Assembly: GCA_027485855.1 (NCBI GenBank) | Contig: JAIXQD010000021.1 | Span: 186,001-250,000, forward strand | DNA from: Rickettsiales bacterium | GTDB lineage: Bacteria; Pseudomonadota; Alphaproteobacteria; G027485855 | Length of the DNA: 64,000 nucleotides | Reading direction: 5' to 3' | In this document: in pieces, positions 1 through 9,290 of the stretch | How positions within the stretch are numbered: position 1 is the first letter of the stretch | How the letters are laid out: each line of letters opens with the position of its first letter | Position numbers and translations under genes: made by a program | Notes under the pieces: generated by a model | Told to the model about the DNA's origin: nothing | Seen by the model: the letters and a program-made list of their open reading frames with translations, nothing else | Database searches by the model: none

Positions 1-3000
1 TATCAGCGTTGTGGCGTCCATATCATATGGGCCAATATCATCAATGGTAAAGCCATCATCATCGCGGAAGCGCAAGGTAACAACATTGGCGGCAAGAGTG
101 TTGGTGTTATTATTTTGTGTGTGCAGGCTGAATGTGCCAGCACCACCCAAAGCATAAAGGGCAAGGCTATTGGCAACCACCGCTTGGCTTTGCGTTACCG
201 TACCGCTTGCACCAAAAGCGATAGCACCTGTTACTGTAACGCCGCTCACCCCATCAACCGTGCCAATCTCTGTTGCGCCAAGGTTTAAATTCTCAATTGT
301 GAAAGCAGCAGTATCGGCCGCCAAAGTGTTGAATTCTAGATTGGTGAGGTTAAACGCACCGCCCGCGCCGCCCAGCACCAAGCCATCGGTGGTAAGGGGT
401 TGGGTTTGCGTGACCGTACCCGCAGTCTCAAGACGGGTGATGCCGCTTGTGGTGATGCCCGCAAAGCCATCGGCCGTGCTCACTTCATAATTATTATCGC
501 GGCGGAAGCGCACGGTGCCGGTACTGGCAGCAATAAAATCTACGCTATTACTCACACTATTTAAGCTGAATACGCCATCCGTGCCAAGCATCGCCAATTC
601 AGGCGTAATGATGGATTGAGTTTGCGTAACAGTGCCGCTGCTGAGCAAACGCACAACGGTAGTAGCGGTAATACCATTAACTGTGTCAACTGTGCCAATA
701 TCAAAGCCCGTATCATCGCGGAAACGCAGGTAATCAGCTGATGCAGCAAGGGTGCCAACATTATTATCGCTTGTATTTAAATTATAGATACCCGTGGCGC
801 CCGTGAGCAACAGGTTGCCCGCATTAATCGCCGCATCCTGCATCACCAGAGACGTTGTATCAAATGCAGCAACGCTGCTTGCGGTTACGCCTTCAACGCC
901 ATCGACCGTTGTCACCATAAAACCGTCATCATCGCGCAAACGCACCGTGCCGGTATTGGCGGCGAGATTAGTGATTGTAACGCTGCTGTCAGCAAAGTTA
1001 TAGATGCCGTCTACACCAGCCAGCACCAGGCTCGGCGTATTGACCGCACCGAAAGTTCGCGTGACTGTGCCACTAGTGATGAGATGCGCCAGCACTGCGG
1101 CATCGATCCCCTCGGCCGCGCCTAAATCATCGAGCGCAAAGCCATTATCATCGCGGAAGCGCACTGTCGCAACATCGGTGGCAAATTGATTAACATCGTT
1201 ATTTTGTGTGTGGAGGTTAAATGTGCCCTCGCCTGTAGCCAAGCCAGCCAGCAATAAGCGACTGGATATAATAGCCTGGCTTTGCGTGACTGTGTCAGAC
1301 GAAATAAGATTGGTTCTGCTCACCGTGGTAATGCCACTCACCCCATCAACCGTGCCAATATCTAAGACAGAAGCCGCGGTTTTTCTAATGCGGATGATAT
1401 CGGTATCTGCAGCCAAGGTCGCAACATCGACATTGGCAACATTAAGGTTAAACGTGCCGCCTGCACCGGTCAGCAGCAGCCCATTCGTGGTGATGTCATC
1501 AACTTGCGTGACAATAGCCGTGCTGTGCAGCCGCAGCAAAGAGGTCGTGGTCATGCCAACCACACCATCGGCAGTGCCAAGGCTGTAATTATCATCATTG
1601 CGGAAACGCACGGTGGCTGTATCGGCCGCGAGCACAGCCACGTCATTATTCTGGCTATTGAGGCTAAAGATGCCATCCGTGCCCAGCAGCGCCAATTCGG
1701 GCGCAGTAATAATCCGGCTTTGCGTGACTGTGCCGGCGCTGACCAAGCGCGCAACGCCCGTAACCTTGATGCCATCAACACCATCAACCGACCCAATAGC
1801 AAAGCCGCTATCATCGCGGAAGCGCACGGTGCCGGCATCGGCCGCCAGCGTGCTGATGGCATTGTTCGAACTATTCAGATTAAAGACGCCGCCCACGCCA
1901 ACCAGCGCCAATTCAGGCGCACTAACAATCTGGGTTTGTGTGACAGTGCCGATGCTGACCAAGCCCAAAGCGGTGGAAGCGGTGATGCCATTCGTACCAC
2001 TGACCGAGCCAACGTCAAATCCGTCATTGGCTCTAAAATACAAGGTACCGGTATTAGCCGCCACTGTGCCAACAGAATTATTGGAATAGGTTAGAATGAA
2101 AACACCGTTCGCGCCGGTGAGCAGCAAACCGGGTGCGGTGATACCAAAATTATTTGTCACAATCCCCGAGCTAACCAGATGTGTCAGCGCTGTGGTGATA
2201 ATGCCATCGGTGGAACCTACCGTGCCAACGTCAAAGCCGTTATCATCACGGAATTGCAGTGTCTCAACCGTCGCGGCCAGCGAGTTGATGTCGTTATTTT
2301 GTGTATTGAGGTTGAAGGTGCCATCGTTAGCAAAGGTGCCCATGCCGCCCAATTCCAGCCCTTGCGCAATAATGGGCTGGCTTTGCGAAATGGTGCCAGA
2401 GGTAAACAGCGCAACATTGCCCGTAGCGGTGACACCATCGACACCATCGACCGTGCCGATTGCAGCAGGGATGGCAATCGGGTTAGCTATATCAACCGTG
2501 CGGGCATTAGCCGCAAGAGTGACAAAGGCAGCGGACAGAATAAAATCGCCATCCGTGCCGGTGAGCAGCAATTCTGGCGCTAAAATACCAAAGCCGACGC
2601 CCGTCGTGACAGCGCCGTCACTTTGCAGACGCAAGAGTTGTGAAACATCGATATCGTTGAGACCATCGGCGCTGTTGATCTGGTAGCCATTATCATCGCG
2701 GAAGCGCACTGTGCCGGCGCTGGCAGCCAAAAGGTCGATAGCATTATTGTTGCTGTTGAGATTAAATATACCGCCAACACCGAGCAGTGCCAATTCAGGG
2801 GCGGTAATAACGCGATTTTGCGAAACTGTGCCCGTGCTGACCAAACGCGTAGCACCCGTTGTAGTAATGCCAACCACACCATCAAGCGCACCAATGGTGT
2901 AACCACCATCATCGCGGAAACGCACTATGCCGGTATCGGCCGCTAGCGTGGTGATAACATTGTTTTGTGTATTAAGGTCGAAGACGCCGCCCACACCGCT

Positions 3001-3130
3001 CAGCACCAAACTCGGCGCGATAACTCTAGCCGATTGTGTAATCGTGCCAGTGGTGTCGATACGCAGCAGGCTGGCAGTAATGCCGTTTGTGCCATCCACC
3101 GTGTTAATATCAAATACGCCATTCAGGCGC
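1..3130 (-). repeat. Coding tandem repeats of about 210-237 bp in the adhesin gene
   Basis: The plus-strand text tcgcggaagcgcac and close variants (complement of the codons for VRFRDD) recurs near 62, 508, 717, 932, 1152, 1600, 1816, 2248, 2698 and 2914. Weaker versions lie near 290, 1384, 2028, 2485 and 3124. The spacing is about 209-237 bp, always a whole number of codons. About 15 units are visible and the array may continue past base 1. Confidence 0.85.
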
Positions 3131-6100
3131 ACCGTGCCCGTGCTGCTGGCAGCAAGGTTGGTGGTAGAGATACTGAGATTACTGAGGTCGATGCTGCGGC
3201 CACGCACCGCAAAATTGGTGATGCCCGAAAGTGAACTGCTGGCCACCGAAGTAATATCTGCGCCGGTATCCGTGCCGGTGAATACCGAGAGCGTAGCAAT
3301 ACCCGTGGGCGCAAGAGTGCCGCTGAATTGAATGGGGTTGCTGTAGCTGATGCTGCCAATGCGCAATGTGCCCGTGGTGGTAAAGCCAGCCAACTCTGCC
3401 GCACTAATTTCAAGTGAATTAGCGGTGGTGTCCGCCGCGCTACCAATACGGATGGTGTGTGTATTTTCCGTGGTAATGGGCGCCAAAGTAAACACGGCGC
3501 TTCGATAGCTGCCATCATTCAGTGCCATACTATCGGCATTAATCCTGGCGCTGCCGCCACCCGAAGGCGTGCGCACTGTGCCGCAATTGGTGGTGTAGCA
3601 CAAAAAGCCCACATTGCCCGTGCCGCCCGGCAACTCCACTGTGCCAGTCACACCACCGCTGCCCGCAATGCCGTTAATGTTAATGGTGCCGTTACCGGTG
3701 GCCTCAATAAGCGCGTTGTTTTGTAAACGCACCCCCGCCTGCAAGTCGGTGTTATTGTTATTACCATTACCGTTGATACCACCCGTGCCCTCCAGGGCAA
3801 TTGTGCCGGTGGTGGTGGTTAAGCTCGTGCCGGACAGCCAAATACCCGTAGCTTCAGCAGCACTGGTTGTGCCAGTACCACCCACGCCCGTCATAAAAAT
3901 ATTGCTATTGGTGCTAAAACTACTGTCTTGCAGATAAATACCACTCAGCGCAAATGCGCCCGATTGTGCGCCACGCCCACGCAAGGAAATAGCCCCCGTG
4001 TCGGTGATGACCGTGGTGTTGCGCATATAAATGCCAGCATTGCTCGCGTCACCCTCTGCCCAACCGGCGCTGAACAAGCTGCCTGTGCCACCACCCACCA
4101 CAAACGTGCCGGTGGAGGTATCAATCGTGGTCGGCGTCACGCTGCCGCCAATAACCACACCGCCACCACCCACGCCATCGCGGTCAGCACGCAAATTCAG
4201 GTTAAGTGCGCCACCTAAGCTGCTAACGGTAACACCTTGCGTGATGGTGATATAGCCTGCCGCTTCAAACGACACGGTTTGTGCGGTGCCGTCGCGCTTA
4301 GTGATGTTGCCCTGAAAGAGCAGCTCTTGGTTGGCGCCCCGCACTTGAATAGAGAGGTCATTACTCGCCGGCAGAAACACCGGGTTACCAAAGCTAAGAC
4401 TATTATTGACGATAAACTGCTCACCATCGATGCTGATGGTTGAGGCCGAGCCGAAATCAACACTATCAAGAATTTGCGTATTACCAACACTACGGCCGAA
4501 AAATGCTGTGCCCGTGGTGTCAAGGATAAGCGACGAAATATTTGAGCTGTCGGCCGAATTAAGCAGACCACCAAAGGTGATGTCGGACGCGCCAGAGGTC
4601 AGAGTAATGCCGCCAATATTACGCAACAGCACATCGTTGCTGAAAAATATCGAGCCAGACGTGCCCGTACGCGTGGTGTTTATATCAGCTTCTAAGGTGA
4701 TGTCTCCGATGGACTCAAAACTGCCGCCAAATGTGTTAAATGTGGTGCGAATGTTGCTTTGGCCACCGCCAGAGGAATCGCTATCGGCATCTAAAATAAT
4801 ATTCAGCCCATCGCCCGTGCCAGTATCGCTGTCAATAATGGCGCCATCAATGGTGATGTTATTATGCGCTCTCAGCTGCAATGTGCGGCTGCTCAGCGTG
4901 TCAATATCAAGGTTGGCCCCCGCCAACCAAGTGATATTTCCTGCGCCAGCGCCTGCCGCTGCGGTGCTGATACTGACATCACTGGTAATGAGCGCTGCAC
5001 GAATAGTGCCAACACTCACTTGCGCCGTGCCAGCCGATGTAGGAATTAAATCAGGGAAGTCGGGGCTGGGCGTGTAGCTGTCAGTGGCGGCGGTAATCTC
5101 GATATTGGTGGGGTCGAGCAGCCATTCGCCGACGCGGCCTAAGGGCGCTGCGGTGCTGATGCTGGCGGGGTTTATATCTATCCAACCACCCGATGTTTCA
5201 ATAAAGCCGCCATTGCCGCCCTGGGCGCCGCCCTGAGCGCTGGCTGAACCATAAAAACGCGTAGCATCGTCCGACCAAATAATAACATGGCCACCATTGC
5301 CGTTGTTGGTAGCATCACTGCGCAAGCTGGCCGTACTGCCGACAAACACCGCTTTGGCATTAGGTATATTTTCCTGTTGGCGTAGCCTTTGGGCAGGCGC
5401 ACGGCCACCCATGCGGTCGCCGCCTACAAAAATATCGCCGCCGCCCGTGGCACCGCTGGCATCCACAGCGCCGCCATTATAAATGGCAATTTGCTCACCC
5501 AATAAACGCGCTTCGCCGCCCTTATTGTTGGCGCCGCTCACAGCAATTTTGCCCGTATGGTCAATACGGCCCTCGGCTTGCAAGGTAACAGTGCCACCGC
5601 TGCCATTAGCGTTATTAGCGGCAATGGTGCCGCTGTTTTGAATATTTCTGCCGGTCAGCCACACTTCGCCCTGGCGCTGCTCAACGCCTGTGGCGCGCAC
5701 CACACCCTGCTGATTATTGCCCAAGGCAAACACATTGCCGCCCGCGGCGTTTAACTCGGCCCGCACGGCCTCAATGCTGCCGCTATTGCTCACACGGCCA
5801 TCGGCACGGGGCTCAACCTTAAGCCCGCCCACTTGTGTATCTTGCAGGGTAAAGCCATTGCCGGCGGCCAATGTAGCATCGCCCTTGGGTGCGCTGATAC
5901 GGCCGGTATTTTCAACCTCACGCGCCAACAAATATATGCTGCCATGCGCGGCTTCAATGGTGCCGCTATTGCGCACACTGGCTGCACTATTACCGCTCAG
6001 CTGAATGGCGCCGCCATTGAGAAAATCAGTGTCGGTGATATTTTTGGTGCTGGCAATAAAATCGCCGCCCGTATGTACACGCCCCTCAGCGCCAATCAAC

Positions 6101-6453
6101 ACACCCTGCGGATTGAGGAGATACAAACTACCTGTGGCACTTAAACGGCCATCAAGCCGCGAAGCATCGCCGCCCAATACGCGGTTAAGCGTGGCGCCAT
6201 TAGCATTATCAAAATGCACGCTGCCGCTTTGGCCAATGCTAAAACTATCCCAGTTGATAATGCCTGCGGCCGTGCTTTGCTGCACCAGCATGGCATTTGC
6301 GTCCACACTGATGCTGCCCGTGCCTGCCGCAAAACTTCCGCCGCTCGGCAATTCTGTCGCATCAGCTTGGCTGATAAATATGATACACGCACTGGCCAGT
6401 AACAACGAGCGCAGCGGCGAAGAATAGAAAGGTCGGAAGGCGGCAAGAGACAT
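1..6453 (-). CDS. Giant filamentous-haemagglutinin-like two-partner-secretion adhesin (TpsA), 3' end beyond the window
   Basis: An uninterrupted minus-strand frame of 2151 codons runs from the ATG at 6451-6453 to base 1 with no stop. Frame was checked at several points along its length. The N-terminus has a signal peptide (hydrophobic LRSLLLASACIIFIS, then QADA). A TPS/haemagglutinin N-terminal domain follows, with INWDSFSIG, the family motif LLNPQGVLIG, and GGDFIAST. Such proteins are secreted through a TpsB outer-membrane pore and fold as a long beta-helix; no TpsB gene is in the window. Residues from about 1100 onward (bases 1-3130) are built of roughly 70-79-residue repeats marked by GTVRFRDD and by ITAPELALLG-like segments. 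The middle is Gly/Ser/Thr/Asn-rich. A surface adhesin is the likely role. The C-terminal part cannot be seen. Open frames on either strand inside this interval are shadows. Confidence 0.9.
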   Translation of the reverse strand, partial: MSLAAFRPFYSSPLRSLLLASACIIFISQADATELPSGGSFAAGTGSISVDANAMLVQQSTAAGIINWDSFSIGQSGSVHFDNANGATLNRVLGGDASRLDGRLSATGSLYLLNPQGVLIGAEGRVHTGGDFIASTKNITDTDFLNGGAIQLSGNSAASVRNSGTIEAAHGSIYLLAREVENTGRISAPKGDATLAAGNGFTLQDTQVGGLKVEPRADGRVSNSGSIEAVRAELNAAGGNVFALGNNQQGVVRATGVEQRQGEVWLTGRNIQNSGTIAANNANGSGGTVTLQAEGRIDHTGKIAVSGANNKGGEARLLGEQIAIYNGGAVDASGATGGGDIFVGGDRMGGRAPAQRLRQQENIPNAKAVFVGSTASLRSDATNNGNGGHVIIWSDDATRFYGSASAQGGAQGGNGGFIETSGGWIDINPASISTAAPLGRVGEWLLDPTNIEITAATDSYTPSPDFPDLIPTSAGTAQVSVGTIRAALITSDVSISTAAAGAGAGNITWLAGANLDIDTLSSRTLQLRAHNNITIDGAIIDSDTGTGDGLNIILDADSDSSGGGQSNIRTTFNTFGGSFESIGDITLEADINTTRTGTSGSIFFSNDVLLRNIGGITLTSGASDITFGGLLNSADSSNISSLILDTTGTAFFGRSVGNTQILDSVDFGSASTISIDGEQFIVNNSLSFGNPVFLPASNDLSIQVRGANQELLFQGNITKRDGTAQTVSFEAAGYITITQGVTVSSLGGALNLNLRADRDGVGGGGVVIGGSVTPTTIDTSTGTFVVGGGTGSLFSAGWAEGDASNAGIYMRNTTVITDTGAISLRGRGAQSGAFALSGIYLQDSSFSTNSNIFMTGVGGTGTTSAAEATGIWLSGTSLTTTTGTIALEGTGGINGNGNNNNTDLQAGVRLQNNALIEATGNGTININGIAGSGGVTGTVELPGGTGNVGFLCYTTNCGTVRTPSGGGSARINADSMALNDGSYRSAVFTLAPITTENTHTIRIGSAADTTANSLEISAAELAGFTTTGTLRIGSISYSNPIQFSGTLAPTGIATLSVFTGTDTGADITSVASSSLSGITNFAVRGRSIDLSNLSISTTNLAASSTGTVRLNGVFDINTVDGTNGITASLLRIDTTGTITQSARVIAPSLVLSGVGGVFDLNTQNNVITTLAADTGIVRFRDDGGYTIGALDGVVGITTTGATRLVSTGTVSQNRVITAPELALLGVGGIFNLNSNNNAIDLLAASAGTVRFRDDNGYQINSADGLNDIDVSQLLRLQSDGAVTTGVGFGILAPELLLTGTDGDFILSAAFVTLAANARTVDIANPIAIPAAIGTVDGVDGVTATGNVALFTSGTISQSQPIIAQGLELGGMGTFANDGTFNLNTQNNDINSLAATVETLQFRDDNGFDVGTVGSTDGIITTALTHLVSSGIVTNNFGITAPGLLLTGANGVFILTYSNNSVGTVAANTGTLYFRANDGFDVGSVSGTNGITASTALGLVSIGTVTQTQIVSAPELALVGVGGVFNLNSSNNAISTLAADAGTVRFRDDSGFAIGSVDGVDGIKVTGVARLVSAGTVTQSRIITAPELALLGTDGIFSLNSQNNDVAVLAADTATVRFRNDDNYSLGTADGVVGMTTTSLLRLHSTAIVTQVDDITTNGLLLTGAGGTFNLNVANVDVATLAADTDIIRIRKTAASVLDIGTVDGVSGITTVSRTNLISSDTVTQSQAIISSRLLLAGLATGEGTFNLHTQNNDVNQFATDVATVRFRDDNGFALDDLGAAEGIDAAVLAHLITSGTVTRTFGAVNTPSLVLAGVDGIYNFADSSVTITNLAANTGTVRLRDDDGFMVTTVDGVEGVTASSVAAFDTTSLVMQDAAINAGNLLLTGATGIYNLNTSDNNVGTLAASADYLRFRDDTGFDIGTVDTVNGITATTVVRLLSSGTVTQTQSIITPELAMLGTDGVFSLNSVSNSVDFIAASTGTVRFRRDNNYEVSTADGFAGITTSGITRLETAGTVTQTQPLTTDGLVLGGAGGAFNLTNLEFNTLAADTAAFTIENLNLGATEIGTVDGVSGVTVTGAIAFGASGTVTQSQAVVANSLALYALGGAGTFSLHTQNNNTNTLAANVVTLRFRDDDGFTIDDIGPYDMDATTLI

Positions 6454-6832
6454 TTGTCACCAAGGCGAGATATGTAAAATTTTGTCGATTAAACGAGACA
6501 AACCGCTAAAAAACAAGGCTAATAAACCTATATAATTAATCGGGTTATTATCTTCGGCATAAATGACACAGACATGTGCCTTAACTCATTATTAATAATG
6601 TCTTTATCGCGCCCGCATGCCTATTTATGCCCATTTTATAATGTTAAACAGAGTCTGCGTCACGCGCCCCACTATATGCCCCACATCGCTCACGCTGCAG
6701 GAATTATTTCGTAACCGCCGCCTTTATGCAGCTCTTACATGCTTGCTCACAGCCGATATCGCATTCTTACCCCTTGCTCTCTAAATCTGGAGACGCTGTG
6801 AAAGTCAGCACCAACAACCAAGGGAGACTTTT
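6454..6832. other. Intergenic region, no gene seen (379 bp)
   Basis: This lies between the divergently transcribed adhesin and csbD-like genes and should hold both promoters. It is AT-rich near the adhesin start. A 6-bp inverted repeat, AAAGTC (6801-6806) and GACTTT (6826-6831), brackets the Shine-Dalgarno AGGGAG of the next gene. I could not identify a convincing promoter. Confidence 0.5.
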
Positions 6833-7054
6833 ATGAACAAAGAACAAGTACAAGGCAAAGCCGAACAAATGACCGGTAAACTTAAAGAAAAATGGGGCAA
6901 GCTGACCGGTGATGATATTGCACTCTACAACGGTAAGCGCGAACATTTCTTGGGCAAGCTCAAAGAGCATTACGGGCTGGCCAAAGAAGAAGCTGAAAAG
7001 CAGCTCAATCTGATTGAAGTCAGTTGCGGCTGTGGCACAACCAAAGCGGCGTAA
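6833..7054 (+). CDS. CsbD/YjbJ family stress protein
   Basis: A 73-residue, highly charged, helical protein starting MNKEQVQGKAEQMTGKLKEK, which is the CsbD-like signature, with the repeated GKLKEKWGKLTGDD and GKLKEHYGLAKEEAEKQ segments of the family. CsbD-type proteins are small cytosolic proteins induced by general stress; their molecular function is not known. The start is an ATG behind AGGGAG. The C-terminus adds SCGCGTTKAA with two cysteines, which is not part of the usual domain. A strong terminator follows at 7091, so the gene is probably monocistronic. It opens a run of stress-type genes that reaches 15.8 kb. Confidence 0.9.
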   Translation: MNKEQVQGKAEQMTGKLKEKWGKLTGDDIALYNGKREHFLGKLKEHYGLAKEEAEKQLNLIEVSCGCGTTKAA

Positions 7055-7090
7055 ACCGTCTTTGTAAAACAATGCCGTAAACGAATAGCT

Positions 7091-7126
7091 ATCGCCCGGT
7101 AATATTCCTGAGGCCGGGCGATTTTT
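7091..7126 (+). terminator. Rho-independent terminator after the CsbD-like gene
   Basis: ATCGCCCGG (7091-7099) pairs with CCGGGCGAT (7113-7121) and is followed directly by a run of T. It is a strong GC stem 36 bases after the stop codon. Confidence 0.85.
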
Positions 7127-7265
7127 CTCTCTTACTTTCCACCAAGGTCACCGACGCTGAGTTTTATGCTCACTCAACCAGAGCAGATAAAACAAGCAGC
7201 GCTTCGGCAAGAACAGCAGCCAGAAAAAAAGGCGCAACACATAACGCGCTAAACAGGAAAACTTC

Positions 7266-8258
7266 ATGCGGCATATCGCCCTACCTGCACTCTTTTTGCT
7301 CATGATATATACGCCAGCCATGGCCGCAGAAGATAGGCGCGCAAAAGACGACAAAGGCATTTTTAATGTAGTGCTCGAAAATGATAAGTTTGCCGGAGAA
7401 GACCGCGATTACACCAACGGCATTCGCTTTTCGTGGCTATCATCTGAAGAAAATATGCCCGCTTGGACGCGCAGCATAGCAAGCGTGCTGCCGCTGGCCA
7501 GCGACGGGCATAAGCGCATCAGTGTGGCCGCAGGGCAAAGCATGTTTGCGCCACAAGATTTATCGCGCCGCGATTTGGTGGTGGGCGATCATCCCTATGC
7601 CGGCTGGCTATATGGCTCGGTGGGCATTGTGTCGGATACAGGCAAGACGCTGGATAATGTCATGCTTACGCTGGGCGTGGTTGGCCCCTACTCGCTGGCC
7701 GAGCCAACACAAAAATTTGTTCACCGCATCATGAATAGCCCGCAGCCGAAGGGCTGGAATAATCAGCTTAAAAACGAGCTTGGTGTGGTGCTGACCTATG
7801 AGCGCAAATGGCGAAGTATTTTTGCGATTTCGCCCTTAGGCCTCAGTGCAGATATCACCCCACATGCCGGCGTGAACCTTGGCAATGTCAACACCGATGC
7901 AACATTGGGCGCTACTTTTCGTTTGGGCTATGATTTACCGGTTGATTATGGCCCACCGCGCATTCGCCCCAGTTTGGCAGGGTCGGATTTTTTTATACCG
8001 ACACAAGAACTTGGTGGATATTTATTCACCACCCTTGGTGCGCGTGCTGTGGCCCGCAACATCTTCCTTGATGGCAACACATTCCGCGATAGCGCCAGCG
8101 TGGATAAGAAAAATTTTGTGGGCGCTTTGCAAGTTGGTGCCGTCGTGACGTATGGCGAAACGCGCCTCTCTTACACACAGATATTTATGACTAAAGAATA
8201 TAAAACACAAAAAAACGCAGCGGTGTTTGGTGCCATAACACTATCACACCGCTTCTAA
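7266..8258 (+). CDS. lpxR: LpxR-family outer-membrane lipid A deacylase (DUF2219)
   Basis: A 330-residue protein with a signal peptide (ALPALFLLMIYTPAMAA). The LpxR-type motif ENDKFAGEDRDYTNGIRFSW follows near residues 38-57, carrying the Asn/Asp residues the family uses, and DHPYAGWLYGS near 110-120 carries the catalytic His and Ser. The rest alternates short aromatic strands and ends in SHRF, as expected for an outer-membrane beta-barrel. LpxR removes the 3'-acyloxyacyl group of lipid A and so remodels the outer leaflet. The gene stands alone between terminators and promoters. Start: first ATG before the signal peptide. Family assignment is firm; substrate specificity is inferred. Confidence 0.85.
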   Translation: MRHIALPALFLLMIYTPAMAAEDRRAKDDKGIFNVVLENDKFAGEDRDYTNGIRFSWLSSEENMPAWTRSIASVLPLASDGHKRISVAAGQSMFAPQDLSRRDLVVGDHPYAGWLYGSVGIVSDTGKTLDNVMLTLGVVGPYSLAEPTQKFVHRIMNSPQPKGWNNQLKNELGVVLTYERKWRSIFAISPLGLSADITPHAGVNLGNVNTDATLGATFRLGYDLPVDYGPPRIRPSLAGSDFFIPTQELGGYLFTTLGARAVARNIFLDGNTFRDSASVDKKNFVGALQVGAVVTYGETRLSYTQIFMTKEYKTQKNAAVFGAITLSHRF

Positions 8259-8364
8259 TCCTTACGCAAACTTTATACCCATTCTGCTTTGTCGTATCGC
8301 CCGCTTACCGCCTTGTGGCTAGGGTCGATTTTAATAACGGCCAAATTTCTTAGAGGAGAAACCC

Positions 8365-8913
8365 ATGAAAAAACTACGCACACTCTTGCTGGCGCTTATA
8401 GTAACTGCGCTGGTAACCTTATCCAGCGGCGCCTTTGCGGCAACACCGGATAATTTGCATAAGGATGCAAATCAAGCGCTGGCCATGCTTATAAAAGCAA
8501 ACCCTGTGGCCGCCGATATTGCTAAAAAAGCGAAGGCCGTGCTGATTTTTCCGAATATCGTTAAGGCTGGCCTCATCTTTGGTGGCGCTTACGGCGAAGG
8601 CTTGTTGCAACAAAATGGAAAAGTGTCTGGGTATTATAATTCGGTCACTGCATCCTTTGGCTGGCAGGCGGGCGCACAATCTTATGGCTATGCGGTGTTT
8701 CTGATGAGCGACAAAGCCATCACATATCTTAACGAAACACATGGTTGGGAAATTGGCATTGGCCCAACGGTGGTGCTGGTGGATGCGGGTGTGGCTAAAA
8801 ACCTTAGCTCCAGCACACTCCAAGATGATGCCTATGCCTTCATCTTCGACCAACAGGGCTTGATGGCATCCTTAAGCATTGAAGGCACCAAAATTTCACA
8901 GATTAAAAAATAG
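8365..8913 (+). CDS. Secreted lipid-binding SYLF-domain (Ysc84-like) protein
   Basis: A 182-residue protein with a cleavable signal peptide (LLLALIVTALVTLSSGAFA) and then a SYLF/Ysc84 domain. Recognisable features are KAKAVLIFPNIVKAGLIFGG, the GEGLLQQNGKVSGYYN segment, and SFGWQAGAQSYGYAVFLMSD. The family binds acidic phospholipids; in bacteria it is periplasmic and of unknown role. Start ATG behind AGAGGAG. The next gene begins 12 bases after the stop, so the two are probably co-transcribed. Confidence 0.85.
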   Translation: MKKLRTLLLALIVTALVTLSSGAFAATPDNLHKDANQALAMLIKANPVAADIAKKAKAVLIFPNIVKAGLIFGGAYGEGLLQQNGKVSGYYNSVTASFGWQAGAQSYGYAVFLMSDKAITYLNETHGWEIGIGPTVVLVDAGVAKNLSSSTLQDDAYAFIFDQQGLMASLSIEGTKISQIKK

Positions 8914-8924
8914 GAATAACCGAT

Positions 8925-9194
8925 ATGCAAACCTCCACCACCACAACGCAATCAATCGGAAAATATATTTTGATACTTTGTCTGGCTGCAGTGGTTGGCT
9001 TGGTGGGCTATAGCCTGCTCAACGCGCCCGATCGGCGCAGTGCCGGCGATAAAATTGGCGATGCTATCAATGCGCTGCCCAATGGTATCGATAAAGCAGC
9101 ACAACAATTAGAAAGCCGCACCCCCGCCGACAAAATCAATGACGCCGCTAAAGATGCCGGCGATGATTTGAAAAAAGCCACGAACCAACAATAG
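8925..9194 (+). CDS. Small membrane-anchored protein of unknown function
   Basis: An 89-residue protein with one transmembrane segment at about 12-30 (YILILCLAAVVGLVGYSLL). A hydrophilic, helix-forming tail follows with repeated DKI-aA-sa patterns (GDKIGDAINAL, DKINDAAKDAGDDLKKA). It follows the SYLF gene by 12 bases and is preceded by AGGAATAACCG. The topology suggests an inner-membrane anchor with a periplasmic amphipathic tail. I do not recognise a named family. Confidence 0.7.
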   Translation: MQTSTTTTQSIGKYILILCLAAVVGLVGYSLLNAPDRRSAGDKIGDAINALPNGIDKAAQQLESRTPADKINDAAKDAGDDLKKATNQQ

Positions 9195-9210
9195 CCCGCT
9201 AAACCCTTAA

Positions 9211-9276
9211 CCCCGAACCCCGAACCCCGAACCCAACACCACAAACCCCAAGACCACAAACCCCAAGACCACAAAC
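9211..9276 (+). repeat. Two short tandem arrays in the leader of the YfdX gene
   Basis: CCCCGAA is repeated three times (9211-9233). A 15-base unit, CCCCAAGACCACAAA, then follows twice with partial copies either side (to 9276). The arrays sit just upstream of the start codon at 9291, so changes in copy number would alter the leader length. Confidence 0.75.
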
Positions 9277-9290
9277 CAAAGGATTGCCCC

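Noticed and set aside
170-6427. Many plus-strand and minus-strand open frames of 60-220 codons across 0-6.4 kb
   Set aside because: All are shadows of the single long minus-strand adhesin frame, which has a signal peptide, TPS domain and repeats in one phase throughout.
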